Origin: Lactobacillus panisapium
Lineage (GTDB): Bacteria > Bacillota > Bacilli > Lactobacillales > Lactobacillaceae
Reading direction: 5' to 3'
Length of the DNA: 64,000 nt
Assembly (NCBI RefSeq): GCF_019469265.1
Contig: NZ_CP048268.1
Span: 2,001,001 to 2,065,000, forward strand
The notes beneath the pieces are model-generated. The model made no database searches and had not been told where the DNA came from. It saw nothing but the letters and a program-made list of their open reading frames with translations. The position numbers were made by a program, and so were the translations under genes. Shown here piece after piece: positions 55,988 through 64,000 of this stretch (positions are counted from its first letter, which is position 1; the number at the start of each line of letters is the position of its first letter).

Positions 55988-56049
55988 TTGCTTAATCCTC
56001 CAGCTGTAGTTTAGCGAAGAACTGCGGTTAGTTACAAGACAGTAGTGAA

Positions 56050-56063
56050 TGTTACCGGTATCA
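56050..56063. promoter_or_regulatory. Maltose-type operator of the main cluster
   Basis: TGTTACCGGTATCA, the perfect form of the shared operator, upstream of the first cluster gene (start 55987). No good cre is seen here. The divergent dehydrogenase gene begins 125 bases away on the other side. Confidence 0.78.
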
Positions 56064-56188
56064 AAAAATGGTTTTAGGTGGTAATTAACTATCTGCATAT
56101 ATTTTTTGGGCAAAGTATTGCATTTAAATGTTAAAAAGCTCACAATAACTTTGAAACTATTAAAAAATTATAAGAGGAGGAAATTTTG

Positions 56189-57307
56189 ATGAAGATTAAA
56201 GCAGCTGTCGTTCAAAAAATGGGTAGCCAATTCGAAATTGAAGATGATATCGATTTACACGAAGTTGGCCCAACCGATTTGCAAATCCATATGGTTGCTA
56301 CCGGTATTTGTCACTCAGATGAAGCCTTGCGCAAGGGTGATTCCAGTGTTGGTTATCCCGTAATTTTAGGCCATGAAGGCGCTGGAATTGTTGAAAAGGT
56401 CGGCAATCAAGTTAAAAACTTCAAAGTTGGCGATCACGTAATTTTGTCGTTTTATGCGGACGGAATTTGTGATAATTGTCTCAAAGGTATTCCTACTCAA
56501 TGTCGCCACTACAGTGACTATAACTTATCAGGCGTCCGGGCTGATGGTGAAGATCATTTTCAAAAAAATGGTAAACGAATTTGTGACATGTTTAACCAAT
56601 CGTCCTTTACCACTACTACCGTAGTTGATCAGCGCAATGCAGTTAAAGTTGATAACAGCGTTGACTTACGTAAGGCCGGTCCTCTTGGCTGTGGTTATGT
56701 TACAGGTTCTGGAACCGTCTTTAATACTTTGCAACCTAAACCTGGCGATACAATTGCTGTCTTTGGTACGGGCGCTGTTGGTCTTGCTGCCATGATGGCC
56801 GGCTCAATTAGTGGCTGCACTAAGGTAATTGCAGTTGATGTTGTTCCTGAACGGTTAGAATTAGCTAAAAAATTAGGGGCAACAGCAGCAATTAACAGCA
56901 AGACAGATGACCCAGTTGCTAAAATAAAAGAGCTTACTAATGGCTATGGTGTTGACTGGACCGTTGATACTACAGGAATTAGCGGTGTAATCAAGAATGC
57001 GGTTGATGCCTTAGCACAAGGCGGCACCTGCGCGGCAATTGCAGTTACTGCTCAAAATCTCACTGTTTCTACCTGGAATGATCTATGTGTCGATGATAAA
57101 AAAGTTGTCGGCGTCAACATGGGGGACGCAATTCCACAAGTTGACATTCCACGACTGCTTGAATTTTATCAATTAGGTAAATTCCCATTTGACGAAACCG
57201 AAAAGTTCTACAAGTTTGAAGACATTAATCAAGCAAATGCCGATTCAATTTCTGGTAAGACGATTAAGCCTGTATTAATTATCGATCCAGATTACCAACC
57301 AGAATAG
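56189..57307 (+). CDS. Zinc-type alcohol dehydrogenase (aryl-alcohol dehydrogenase-like)
   Basis: A 372-residue medium-chain dehydrogenase. Catalytic zinc ligands Cys41 (GICHSDE) and His62 (GHEGAG) are present, and the NAD-binding motif is FGTGAVGLAAM (about 192-202). The structural-zinc lobe has Cys94, Cys97 and Cys105, but the first of the usual four Cys is Asp91. The ATG at 56189 follows GAGGAGG. It is monocistronic with its own terminator. The substrate is unknown; the closest group acts on aromatic and short alcohols. Confidence 0.88.
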   Translation: MKIKAAVVQKMGSQFEIEDDIDLHEVGPTDLQIHMVATGICHSDEALRKGDSSVGYPVILGHEGAGIVEKVGNQVKNFKVGDHVILSFYADGICDNCLKGIPTQCRHYSDYNLSGVRADGEDHFQKNGKRICDMFNQSSFTTTTVVDQRNAVKVDNSVDLRKAGPLGCGYVTGSGTVFNTLQPKPGDTIAVFGTGAVGLAAMMAGSISGCTKVIAVDVVPERLELAKKLGATAAINSKTDDPVAKIKELTNGYGVDWTVDTTGISGVIKNAVDALAQGGTCAAIAVTAQNLTVSTWNDLCVDDKKVVGVNMGDAIPQVDIPRLLEFYQLGKFPFDETEKFYKFEDINQANADSISGKTIKPVLIIDPDYQPE

Positions 57308-57330
57308 CTAATCTGTCATATGACAATACT

Positions 57331-57365
57331 AAAAAACGTTGAGAAAAAACTCTCAACGTTTTTTG
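57331..57365 (+). terminator. Terminator of the dehydrogenase gene
   Basis: AAAAAACGTTGAGA pairs with TCTCAACGTTTTTT around a 6-nt loop. Confidence 0.95.
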
Positions 57366-57448
57366 GTTTAGTCTGAAAGATCGCTTTCTCCTCAAATCGA
57401 AATTCATGCATAAACCAAACAAGATGCGGATCAGATCGATTTTTCAAA

Positions 57449-57949
57449 CTATAAATTCAAACTAAATATTAAAGTACGTAATCCCAATAAGAGCAAGAAG
57501 ACTAATACATTCTGTTTAACTACTGACAAGCGATATGTCATAACAAACACTAATACTAACCAGGCTATTATCATTACCAACAATATTAATACTGAACTAA
57601 TAAGATTACTGATATCAAAAGCAGTTAAGTGGACTATGACAAATAAAAGTAAATACGAATATTCTTTAGGAGCTAAGCCCCTTATTAAAGCCTGCAGCTT
57701 GGGTTTACGCACAATAATAAAAGACTCGATTGAATTTCTTTCCATTCGGGGCAGGATAATCGTGACATAATCAAAAACAAAATTATTAGCACTTATTAAC
57801 GCCAGTTTCATTGGACTTCTAATCCAACCAAAACTTGCCTGCACCAATTGAGGTAACTTTAAATATACCGTATTCCAATTTTGCCTAGCCAGCAAAATGA
57901 TTAACGCAGAAATAACGGCATAAATAGTGAAAGAATATTTTTTATTCAT
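57449..57949 (-). CDS. Membrane protein of the immunity-type ABC locus
   Basis: A 166-residue protein from the ATG at 57949, which overlaps the ATPase stop by 8 bases. Hydrophobic segments at about 8-25, 100-118 and 122-165 suggest four or so helices, and a polar basic loop lies at 60-95. No family is recognised. As the last gene of the cluster it could be an additional permease or immunity subunit. Confidence 0.6.
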   Translation of the reverse strand: MNKKYSFTIYAVISALIILLARQNWNTVYLKLPQLVQASFGWIRSPMKLALISANNFVFDYVTIILPRMERNSIESFIIVRKPKLQALIRGLAPKEYSYLLLFVIVHLTAFDISNLISSVLILLVMIIAWLVLVFVMTYRLSVVKQNVLVFLLLLGLRTLIFSLNL

Positions 57950-58541
57950 TAAGCAAAATTCCATTTTGTAGTGTTAAGCCCTGATCATAGTTAATCTCGT
58001 CAATTTGATCATGACTAGCAATGATTACTGTTTTATTTTCCTGTTTCAGTCGATTTAGGAGGGTCAAAAATTGCCCAATGCTTTCTTGGTCAATACCGCG
58101 TGTGGGCTCATCAAGTAATATTATGTTTTGCTCCTCCATTACCGCTTGAATAATACCTACCTTTTGACGCATACCTACCGAATATTTAGCGATAGCTTGG
58201 GAATCATCTGGATCAAGCTCAAATTGTTGTAATAAATTTCTTACCCGCTTTTCATTATAACGATGATTGAGGTTAGCTAGAAAATGCAAGTTTGTCATGG
58301 CAGATTCATATTCTAAAAAACTAGGATTTTCAATTAGTGCCCCTATGACATCACCATGATCTAGCTCTACTTTTCCACTATCCGCTTCTAACAGACCAGT
58401 AACAATTTTAAAAATCGTCGATTTACCTGAACCATTAATTCCCGAGATATGAATTAGTTGGCCCGGTTTAGCAATCATAGATACGTTTTTTAAAACCGAT
58501 TTACGACCAAATGATTTTTTAATTCCTGTAATTTTTAACAT
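57942..58541 (-). CDS. ABC transporter ATP-binding protein (bacteriocin-immunity type)
   Basis: A compact 199-residue ATPase. Walker A GINGSGKST, signature YSVGMRQKVGI and Walker B IILLDEPTRGID are intact, with a His switch (ASHDQ). The short length and YSxGM signature are typical of bacitracin/lantibiotic-immunity-like and ABC-2 exporters, not importers. It is followed and preceded by membrane-protein genes on the same strand, all downstream of an Rgg-like regulator. Confidence 0.88.
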   Translation of the reverse strand: MLKITGIKKSFGRKSVLKNVSMIAKPGQLIHISGINGSGKSTIFKIVTGLLEADSGKVELDHGDVIGALIENPSFLEYESAMTNLHFLANLNHRYNEKRVRNLLQQFELDPDDSQAIAKYSVGMRQKVGIIQAVMEEQNIILLDEPTRGIDQESIGQFLTLLNRLKQENKTVIIASHDQIDEINYDQGLTLQNGILLNE

Positions 58542-58553
58542 TTTGATCCTTCC

Positions 58554-59144
58554 TTAAAAGCCGCCGTATATATGGTGTATAGCACGATAAAGCTCATCAT
58601 ACATGGGACTATAATTTATTAAAAGTTTCTTCTCAATATAGTAGTGATATACCAAATCTAGGATAATCACTAGAGCCAAGAATAAATATGGGTAGCGTGA
58701 ATTATAAGCCCCCACCAATAGCCAAAACAAAAATAATAGGACAGCTATATGGAGTACTATCAGTGCTATACCCAATAACGGATTGCCATACTTAAATAAA
58801 GGATGATCTGAAAAGAAATACGGTACAAACAAGGCTACTAAAAATAGTATGCAATAAACGGTAGCCAAACTTAACAAGCGAATAATCATAAGATTAGTCT
58901 TTTGCCGCACACCAACAAGTAAATTAATTCGGCGAAAAGTGAGCACTTGACTATAGAACAGCGCCAAAATAGCTGGTTGCAAATATAAAGAAATTAAGTG
59001 TGCGTTAAGAAAAGCATTAGGCAATTCCATAGTATTGGGATCATTTCTTAGTAACAGTTCAAAACTTCCTGCTAGTCCAAACAGAATCATTATGAGCCCA
59101 ATTAATATGATACGGCGGTGTATTCGTTTATATTGCAAAGTCAA
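58554..59144 (-). CDS. ABC-locus membrane protein (permease 2)
   Basis: A 196-residue protein with about five hydrophobic segments. It starts with TTG at 59144 inside a TTGA overlap with the upstream stop, so translation is coupled. The family is not recognised, but size and place fit the second permease of a small ABC-2 exporter. Confidence 0.65.
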   Translation of the reverse strand: MTLQYKRIHRRIILIGLIMILFGLAGSFELLLRNDPNTMELPNAFLNAHLISLYLQPAILALFYSQVLTFRRINLLVGVRQKTNLMIIRLLSLATVYCILFLVALFVPYFFSDHPLFKYGNPLLGIALIVLHIAVLLFLFWLLVGAYNSRYPYLFLALVIILDLVYHYYIEKKLLINYSPMYDELYRAIHHIYGGF

Positions 59145-59968
59145 CCCTGCTTTCTTTTTCTTCTATACCATATTTTGATTAAGCTCGCAGCAATTACTAA
59201 ATAGATAATGGCCGCAATGAAAAAAGCTACCAGAGAATTTATTGGTGGTAGTTGCCCAGCAAAAGTATATTGTCCCGGCGCAGTTAAGGTATAAAAAAAC
59301 CAGGAAAATGCGAAGGTGCGCCAGATTAGGCTATTCATATTTCCTAAAACGGCTAATAGTACCAAAGCTAGTCCCAAAACTGGTCCAAGAATCAGATAAA
59401 GCGCATTCTTACGAACAAAAAGTCCCACACTAAAAACTAGCACTGCAAAGACTCCCCAACCAATAGCCGCTAAAATAATGTATAAAATTAAATCAAATAA
59501 TTCATTAGGCGAAAAATACCCTGGTCTATATCCCTGAGCTAATTTTCTAGGGATAGTTTTAAAGACGAAAGGATAGTAAAACCAATTAATTAATCCTATT
59601 TGATATAGATTAGTTATTAGAGAAACGCTCATAGCGCCGAAAAAAGTGGTAACAACACCTTTTTTCAAAAAGGATTTATAACCAATTCTTTGTTGAACAG
59701 CACTAAACATATTATTATTTTTTAAGTAAATGAAAAGACCCGAGCCTAAAGTTGGCGCTAATGCCATCATAATAACAGCTGCAATAATATTTTCATCAAC
59801 TCCTTTGGGTTGTAATGCAAAGAAGAGATTTATAGAAACATCAGATACTCTGTTACCTGATGGAAGAATTCCTTGGTAGTCTCTAATACCAGCAAAAGCT
59901 CCCCAAGTAATCAGTGATAAATAAAATATCATAGTCACAACAGAAAAAATTTTTGTTCGTTTTAACAT
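59141..59968 (-). CDS. ABC-locus membrane protein (permease 1)
   Basis: A 275-residue protein with six predicted helices (first at about 8-25, last at about 245-265) and a basic end RRKRKQG. It begins with ATG after AAAAAGGAATAATA. It has the form of an ABC-2 type permease. It follows a terminator hairpin at 60050-60072 and a decayed peptide gene, so it may be served by read-through or by its own promoter in 59970-60045. Confidence 0.7.
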   Translation of the reverse strand: MLKRTKIFSVVTMIFYLSLITWGAFAGIRDYQGILPSGNRVSDVSINLFFALQPKGVDENIIAAVIMMALAPTLGSGLFIYLKNNNMFSAVQQRIGYKSFLKKGVVTTFFGAMSVSLITNLYQIGLINWFYYPFVFKTIPRKLAQGYRPGYFSPNELFDLILYIILAAIGWGVFAVLVFSVGLFVRKNALYLILGPVLGLALVLLAVLGNMNSLIWRTFAFSWFFYTLTAPGQYTFAGQLPPINSLVAFFIAAIIYLVIAASLIKIWYRRKRKQG

Positions 59969-60049
59969 TATTATTCCTTTTTACTATATGTGGTTATATG
60001 GTTTTAATTTAGTATTCATTAAAGCAATATATTCCAATAAAATTAAAAA

Positions 60050-60072
60050 AAAGGGGAGAATAACCCCCCTTT
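60050..60072 (-). terminator. Hairpin between the peptide relic and the ABC genes
   Basis: AAAGGGGGGTTATTCTCCCC then T run on the minus strand. In a bacteriocin locus such a site would allow much peptide mRNA and little transporter mRNA. Confidence 0.75.
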
Positions 60073-60108
60073 CTAGATTCAGTTATCTCTAAGATAATAT
60101 TACGCAAT

Positions 60109-60351
60109 TACTTTGTATCAGCACTAAAGTGGAGTTTAGGTGTAGCTTCACCATTAAATGGAGCATAATTACCATTTTTTTAAAATCGGACTTAGTATCT
60201 TTGCTCCCAAGTGCAGCCGCCATATACTTTCACATTGTCAGTGTTAGTAGTTGCTTCTGTATCATTATCTATTCCTGTAGCAGCGGTTACTACCCCAAAA
60301 ATATTTTTAATCCATGCCACTTGATAATCTTAGTTTACAACAGGAAAAATT
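60109..60351 (-). pseudogene. Decayed small secreted peptide gene, possibly of lactococcin 972 type
   Basis: On the minus strand the frame reads WIKNIFGVVTAATGI (like a bacteriocin signal start), then TEATTNTDNVKVYGGCTWEQRY and a stop. In another frame NGNYAPFNGEATPKLHFSAD continues to TAA at 60109. The GG-TW element after the putative leader recalls the start of mature lactococcin 972-family peptides (GGTWxYG). There is no proper start codon or ribosome site and at least one frame change. The position between an Rgg-like regulator and an immunity-type ABC set supports a bacteriocin origin, but the family call is tentative. Confidence 0.45.
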
Positions 60352-60360
60352 GATTTTTTC

Positions 60361-61266
60361 CTACTTTTCCCAAATTTGAGAATCAAATTCTATATTTTTA
60401 TAGAGTTTTGTTAATATCATTATATTGTTTTCTAAATGATATTTGAGGTCTTTCATTTCCAGATAATCTAACACATTGTAAAGGGCTTTTAATTCTGCTG
60501 TCTCATCTTCCTCAATAAATTTGATTGCAGAATCTAAAAAACTAATTTCAATTTTTTCTAGTGAGTCATAATCAGAAAAAATCAGTGATTTTACCTCAAA
60601 TAAGATTTTTTTGGCATAGATAATATTTTTTCTTATTAATGCATTTGTCGTTTCAAGCAGTGCTTGTAATACTATATGGCGAAAACTGCTCTGTTCAAGA
60701 CTTTCTTGTTTTGCATAGTCAAGTAAATCATAAGCAAACATATAAGCTTCTTTTCCCTTTAAAAGCATTACGATATTTTTAAAGAAGAAAATATTTTTAT
60801 AGTTCCAATAATCATTTTCAGCAATGATATTAGAAAAATACAATCTGAGTTTTACTTGTACACGCTTTGGACAAATGCTTTTATTTGTGTGTTTTTTATA
60901 GAGGTCACATGCAACTGCCGCCTTAAAGAAAACTTTTTCATTTAACGGATCTAATTTACAAGATTTCAAAGCATCAAGCGCATATTTCTTCAAAAGAGAA
61001 GTTTGTCCACGAACAAAAGCACTCTGAATCGCTTTAATATTTACTCCTAAATAAGAAGCCTTACTATTTTCTATAAATTCAACCGGATATATGTTATTTT
61101 GATCAAGTAGTTTTAGAACATTTCCCCAAGATAGATTATCGTAGCCTAATTCCCAGCGTGCTAGGCTTGATTTTGAAATTACTCCAGTAGAAGCTTTAAC
61201 CAAGCTTAAGCGTTTAAGCTTTCTGATGCGTCTGAACTTCTTTCCATAAGTCTCATCTCTCATCAA
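60361..61266 (-). CDS. Rgg-like transcriptional regulator
   Basis: A 301-residue protein with an XRE-type HTH at the N-terminus (GKKFRRIRKLKRLSLVKASTGVISKSSLARWELGYDNLSWGNVLKLL, about 8-55) and an all-helical domain from about 75 to the end, as in Rgg/MutR proteins. It shares plan but little sequence with the Rgg-like protein at 25996. It lies directly upstream of the peptide relic and the ABC genes on the same strand, the common setting for bacteriocin control by Rgg-type proteins. Confidence 0.8.
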   Translation of the reverse strand: MMRDETYGKKFRRIRKLKRLSLVKASTGVISKSSLARWELGYDNLSWGNVLKLLDQNNIYPVEFIENSKASYLGVNIKAIQSAFVRGQTSLLKKYALDALKSCKLDPLNEKVFFKAAVACDLYKKHTNKSICPKRVQVKLRLYFSNIIAENDYWNYKNIFFFKNIVMLLKGKEAYMFAYDLLDYAKQESLEQSSFRHIVLQALLETTNALIRKNIIYAKKILFEVKSLIFSDYDSLEKIEISFLDSAIKFIEEDETAELKALYNVLDYLEMKDLKYHLENNIMILTKLYKNIEFDSQIWEK

Positions 61267-61393
61267 TGTACCTCACTGTTAGTTCATATTTAACGAATTG
61301 CTTTATAAGATATATATTAGCGTATATACAAAATCATTGCCATCATTTATAACAATTTTGTAATTTTCTAATAATTTTATACTGAATAAAAAA

Positions 61394-61422
61394 TAGCTAA
61401 AAGTATTAATGCACCTTTAGCT
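61394..61422 (-). terminator. Terminator of the LacI-family gene
   Basis: TAGCTAAAGG pairs with CTTTTAGCTA and is followed by six T on the minus strand. Confidence 0.75.
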
Positions 61423-61439
61423 ACTTTATTTTTTAATTT

Positions 61440-62390
61440 TTACCTCGTTGACTGCCTGCGAATCAACTTAGGCTTAAGCATTGCCTCCCCTTGGGGTGAG
61501 CCGTCCTGCTCAATTTTTTGTAACAGCATCTTAGCCAATAATTCACCCATCGCAAAAATTGGTTGCTTGACCGTTGTTAATTTTAAATTTGAAACCTGAT
61601 CTAAAAAGACCCCATCATAGCCGATTACGCCAAAATCTTCGGGTACCTTGGCCCCTTCGTTCAGTAGTTGGCGTACAACACCAATTGCAATCCGATCGCT
61701 GGCACAAACAAAGCAAGTATCGTGATGGAACTTACCTAAATTTTCCTTGATTATTTTCTGGGCCGCATGGCTATGATTAGGTATCCTGTATATTTGCGGA
61801 ATCAATTTATTTTGCTGTAATGTGTTAACATAGCCTGTTTCACGTGAAACTTCAAACGGCTCCCGGACATCGATACCAATAAAGATAACATTGCGATATA
61901 AACGCGATAAGGCATATTTAGTAGCAATTTCGCCACCGAGCTGATTATTGTTATCAACAAAATCAAAACCGCGGTGATTTTCACCAAAAAGAACGAACGG
62001 CTTAGCTAGTTCGTCAAACAAACTATAATCAGATGACCGCGCGCCAGTAATTAAGTAACCATCAAAATTACCTTCTTTGATTTGCTTGCGATCAGTGACT
62101 AGCTGAATAGCGTATTGCTTTTTAGATAAACCTTGAGCAATACCGAAAAGCAGGTTCATGTAATAGGGCTCAGTTGTATCAATATCTTCAAGCGTAACGA
62201 ACTTAACGACATTAGTCCGGTTATTTACTAGGGCTTGTGCAACATAATTCGGTTGGTAATTTAATTCCTGCATGGCCTGTTCAACTAATTCACGTAATTC
62301 ATCTGTCACTTGTTCGGGGTGATTAATGACTCGCGAAACCGTCATCTTTGAAACATTGGCCTTTTTAGCGACATCAAGCAAAGTTACCAC
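61440..62390 (-). CDS. LacI-family regulator, candidate MalR
   Basis: A 316-residue LacI/GalR regulator: HTH TLLDVAKKANVSKMTVSRVINHPEQVT (residues 3-30), hinge NYQPNYVAQAL, then a sugar-binding periplasmic-binding fold (NHRGFDFVDNNNQLGGEIA, FVCASDRIAIGV, VIGYDGV). GTG start at 62390, ribosome site AGGGG, 12 bases after the phosphatase gene. It is the only LacI-type gene in the window and lies near the maltose cluster, whose TACCGGTA-centred operators are typical for the family, so it is a candidate MalR. This is inference from context. Confidence 0.88.
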   Translation of the reverse strand: MVTLLDVAKKANVSKMTVSRVINHPEQVTDELRELVEQAMQELNYQPNYVAQALVNNRTNVVKFVTLEDIDTTEPYYMNLLFGIAQGLSKKQYAIQLVTDRKQIKEGNFDGYLITGARSSDYSLFDELAKPFVLFGENHRGFDFVDNNNQLGGEIATKYALSRLYRNVIFIGIDVREPFEVSRETGYVNTLQQNKLIPQIYRIPNHSHAAQKIIKENLGKFHHDTCFVCASDRIAIGVVRQLLNEGAKVPEDFGVIGYDGVFLDQVSNLKLTTVKQPIFAMGELLAKMLLQKIEQDGSPQGEAMLKPKLIRRQSTR

Positions 62391-62402
62391 TGATTTATGC
62401 CC

Positions 62403-63185
62403 CTATTCTAAATACATTTGCCTTAATCTTGCCAAGTCGGCATCATTAAAGCCCAATTCTTTTTTAAAAAAGGTATCAAAGTCGCCCCAGCCACCACGGA
62501 CAGTCTCGGTAATGCCACGAATAGCGATCCCTTCGCCTTTGGTTACATTCATTTTGGCAACCATCTGTGAAATTTCGTCATTGCTTGGCAATTGGCGTGA
62601 AACGGCGAAGTCATATAATTTGTTAGTTAATAAATAGTCACGGGCAATTGTATCGTCATCAACACCTAGTGCCATTAAAATCAAAGCAGAAACCATCCCC
62701 GTTCTGTCCTTACCGGCACTGCAATGATAAACAAGAGCTTCGTTAGCAGGCATTGCTAGTAATTCACTAAAAATGCGAGCAAACATCTTACGACTATGCT
62801 CACTAAGCAAAGTCTGTTGGTAAATTTGACCAATAAAATTATTGCTTAAATCCGGAATATGATGAAGAAAACGATAAATTTTGTGACCATTGGGTCGGTC
62901 CTCAGGGTTTTCTGAATAAACCGGTAAATCAAGATAATGAACATTTGGCCATGCTTTGTCCGGTGAAGAATGTTTTTCGTATTGTGAACGTAAATCACAA
63001 TCAATTGTGACATGCAATTCCGTCAGTTTTTCTTGATCAGCTTCCGTTAGGGTACTAAGTGAATCGGAGCGATAAATTTTATTCCACTTTATCTTTTGGC
63101 CATTTTGATTTTGGTAGCCACCAACATCCCTAAAATTTAACGGACCATCTAATTTAACAATTCGATCATGTGCCAATTTTCTCAC
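62403..63185 (-). CDS. Tyrosine/serine protein phosphatase (PTP-superfamily)
   Basis: A 260-residue cytoplasmic phosphatase with the P-loop HCSAGKDRTG (Cys at about 155), plus LNFRDVGGY and YRSDSL near the start that are usual for the bacterial LipA/Y_phosphatase3 group. Relatives dephosphorylate proteins or phosphoinositide-like substrates. The start is GTG 63185 or TTG 63176; both fit the GAGGTGAG site. It sits between glpK (23 bases upstream) and the LacI-family gene (12 bases downstream), so the three are likely co-transcribed. Confidence 0.88.
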   Translation of the reverse strand: MRKLAHDRIVKLDGPLNFRDVGGYQNQNGQKIKWNKIYRSDSLSTLTEADQEKLTELHVTIDCDLRSQYEKHSSPDKAWPNVHYLDLPVYSENPEDRPNGHKIYRFLHHIPDLSNNFIGQIYQQTLLSEHSRKMFARIFSELLAMPANEALVYHCSAGKDRTGMVSALILMALGVDDDTIARDYLLTNKLYDFAVSRQLPSNDEISQMVAKMNVTKGEGIAIRGITETVRGGWGDFDTFFKKELGFNDADLARLRQMYLE

Positions 63186-63208
63186 CTCACACTACTGTAT
63201 TCGCACTT

Positions 63209-64000
<792 letters not shown>

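Noticed and set aside
55988..56143. 52-codon N-terminal extension of the GH13 gene
   Set aside because: It would translate the operator and promoter region; GGAGG stands before the ATG at 55987, and the family start WYDNAIIYQIYP follows directly.

Overview
The window reads as chromosome of a low-GC lactic acid bacterium of the Lactobacillus acidophilus / helveticus / crispatus group. The pointers are a helveticin J-type bacteriocin gene, a secreted protein built of SLAP (S-layer associated protein) repeats, sortase-anchored MucBP proteins, many PTS operons, and a maltose locus of the acidophilus type. The species cannot be fixed from the sequence alone. No rRNA, tRNA, insertion sequence, phage or CRISPR array was recognised.

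Layout. 1-4800: two helveticin-family genes flank a SLAP-repeat gene; both helveticin genes share an unusual promoter with a 16-bp palindrome, and a frameshifted SLAP relic lies beyond. 4800-7100 and 15970-16370: three type II toxin-antitoxin loci in different states (mazE with a dead mazF, an intact DinJ/YoeB pair, an antitoxin with an internally deleted YafQ-like toxin). 7200-11460: galactitol-type PTS genes with a LacB-like isomerase and a 6-phospho-3-hexuloisomerase, opposite a DeoR regulator. 11550-15860: nagA and a large GH31 protein. 16680-21900: a bacteriocin-immunity-like gene, then an alpha-glucoside PTS operon (GH4 hydrolase, EIICB, RpiR regulator, membrane protein, EIIA). 22200-27700: a membrane protein of unknown role, two MFS transporters, an Rgg-like regulator and a secreted histidine phosphatase. 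27750-32370: a beta-glucoside PTS operon controlled by a LicT-type antiterminator, with two antiterminator/terminator leaders.

32490-41240 is a cell-surface block: a class A-like sortase followed by four LPXTG proteins with MucBP domains, the last two being tandem paralogues with BspA-type leucine-rich repeats. 41376-56140 is the maltose/maltodextrin block: a P1 peptidase, a GH13 glucosidase, a macrodomain protein, then a long minus-strand cluster (GH13 glucosidase, maltogenic-type amylase, GH65 maltose phosphorylase, beta-phosphoglucomutase, ABC ATPase, MalE, MalF, MalG). A common operator of the form TGWTACCGGTAWCA precedes three of its promoters, two of which also carry good cre sites. 56180-64000: a zinc alcohol dehydrogenase, an ABC system of immunity type behind an Rgg-like regulator and a decayed bacteriocin-like peptide gene, and a glpK (partial)-phosphatase-LacI run.

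Together the window is a carbohydrate-uptake and cell-surface region. Disaccharides enter through PTS (alpha- and beta-glucosides) or ABC (maltodextrin) routes and are cleaved by 6-phospho-glycosidases, a phosphorylase or GH13 enzymes. Small antagonism modules and decayed toxin modules are scattered between these operons.
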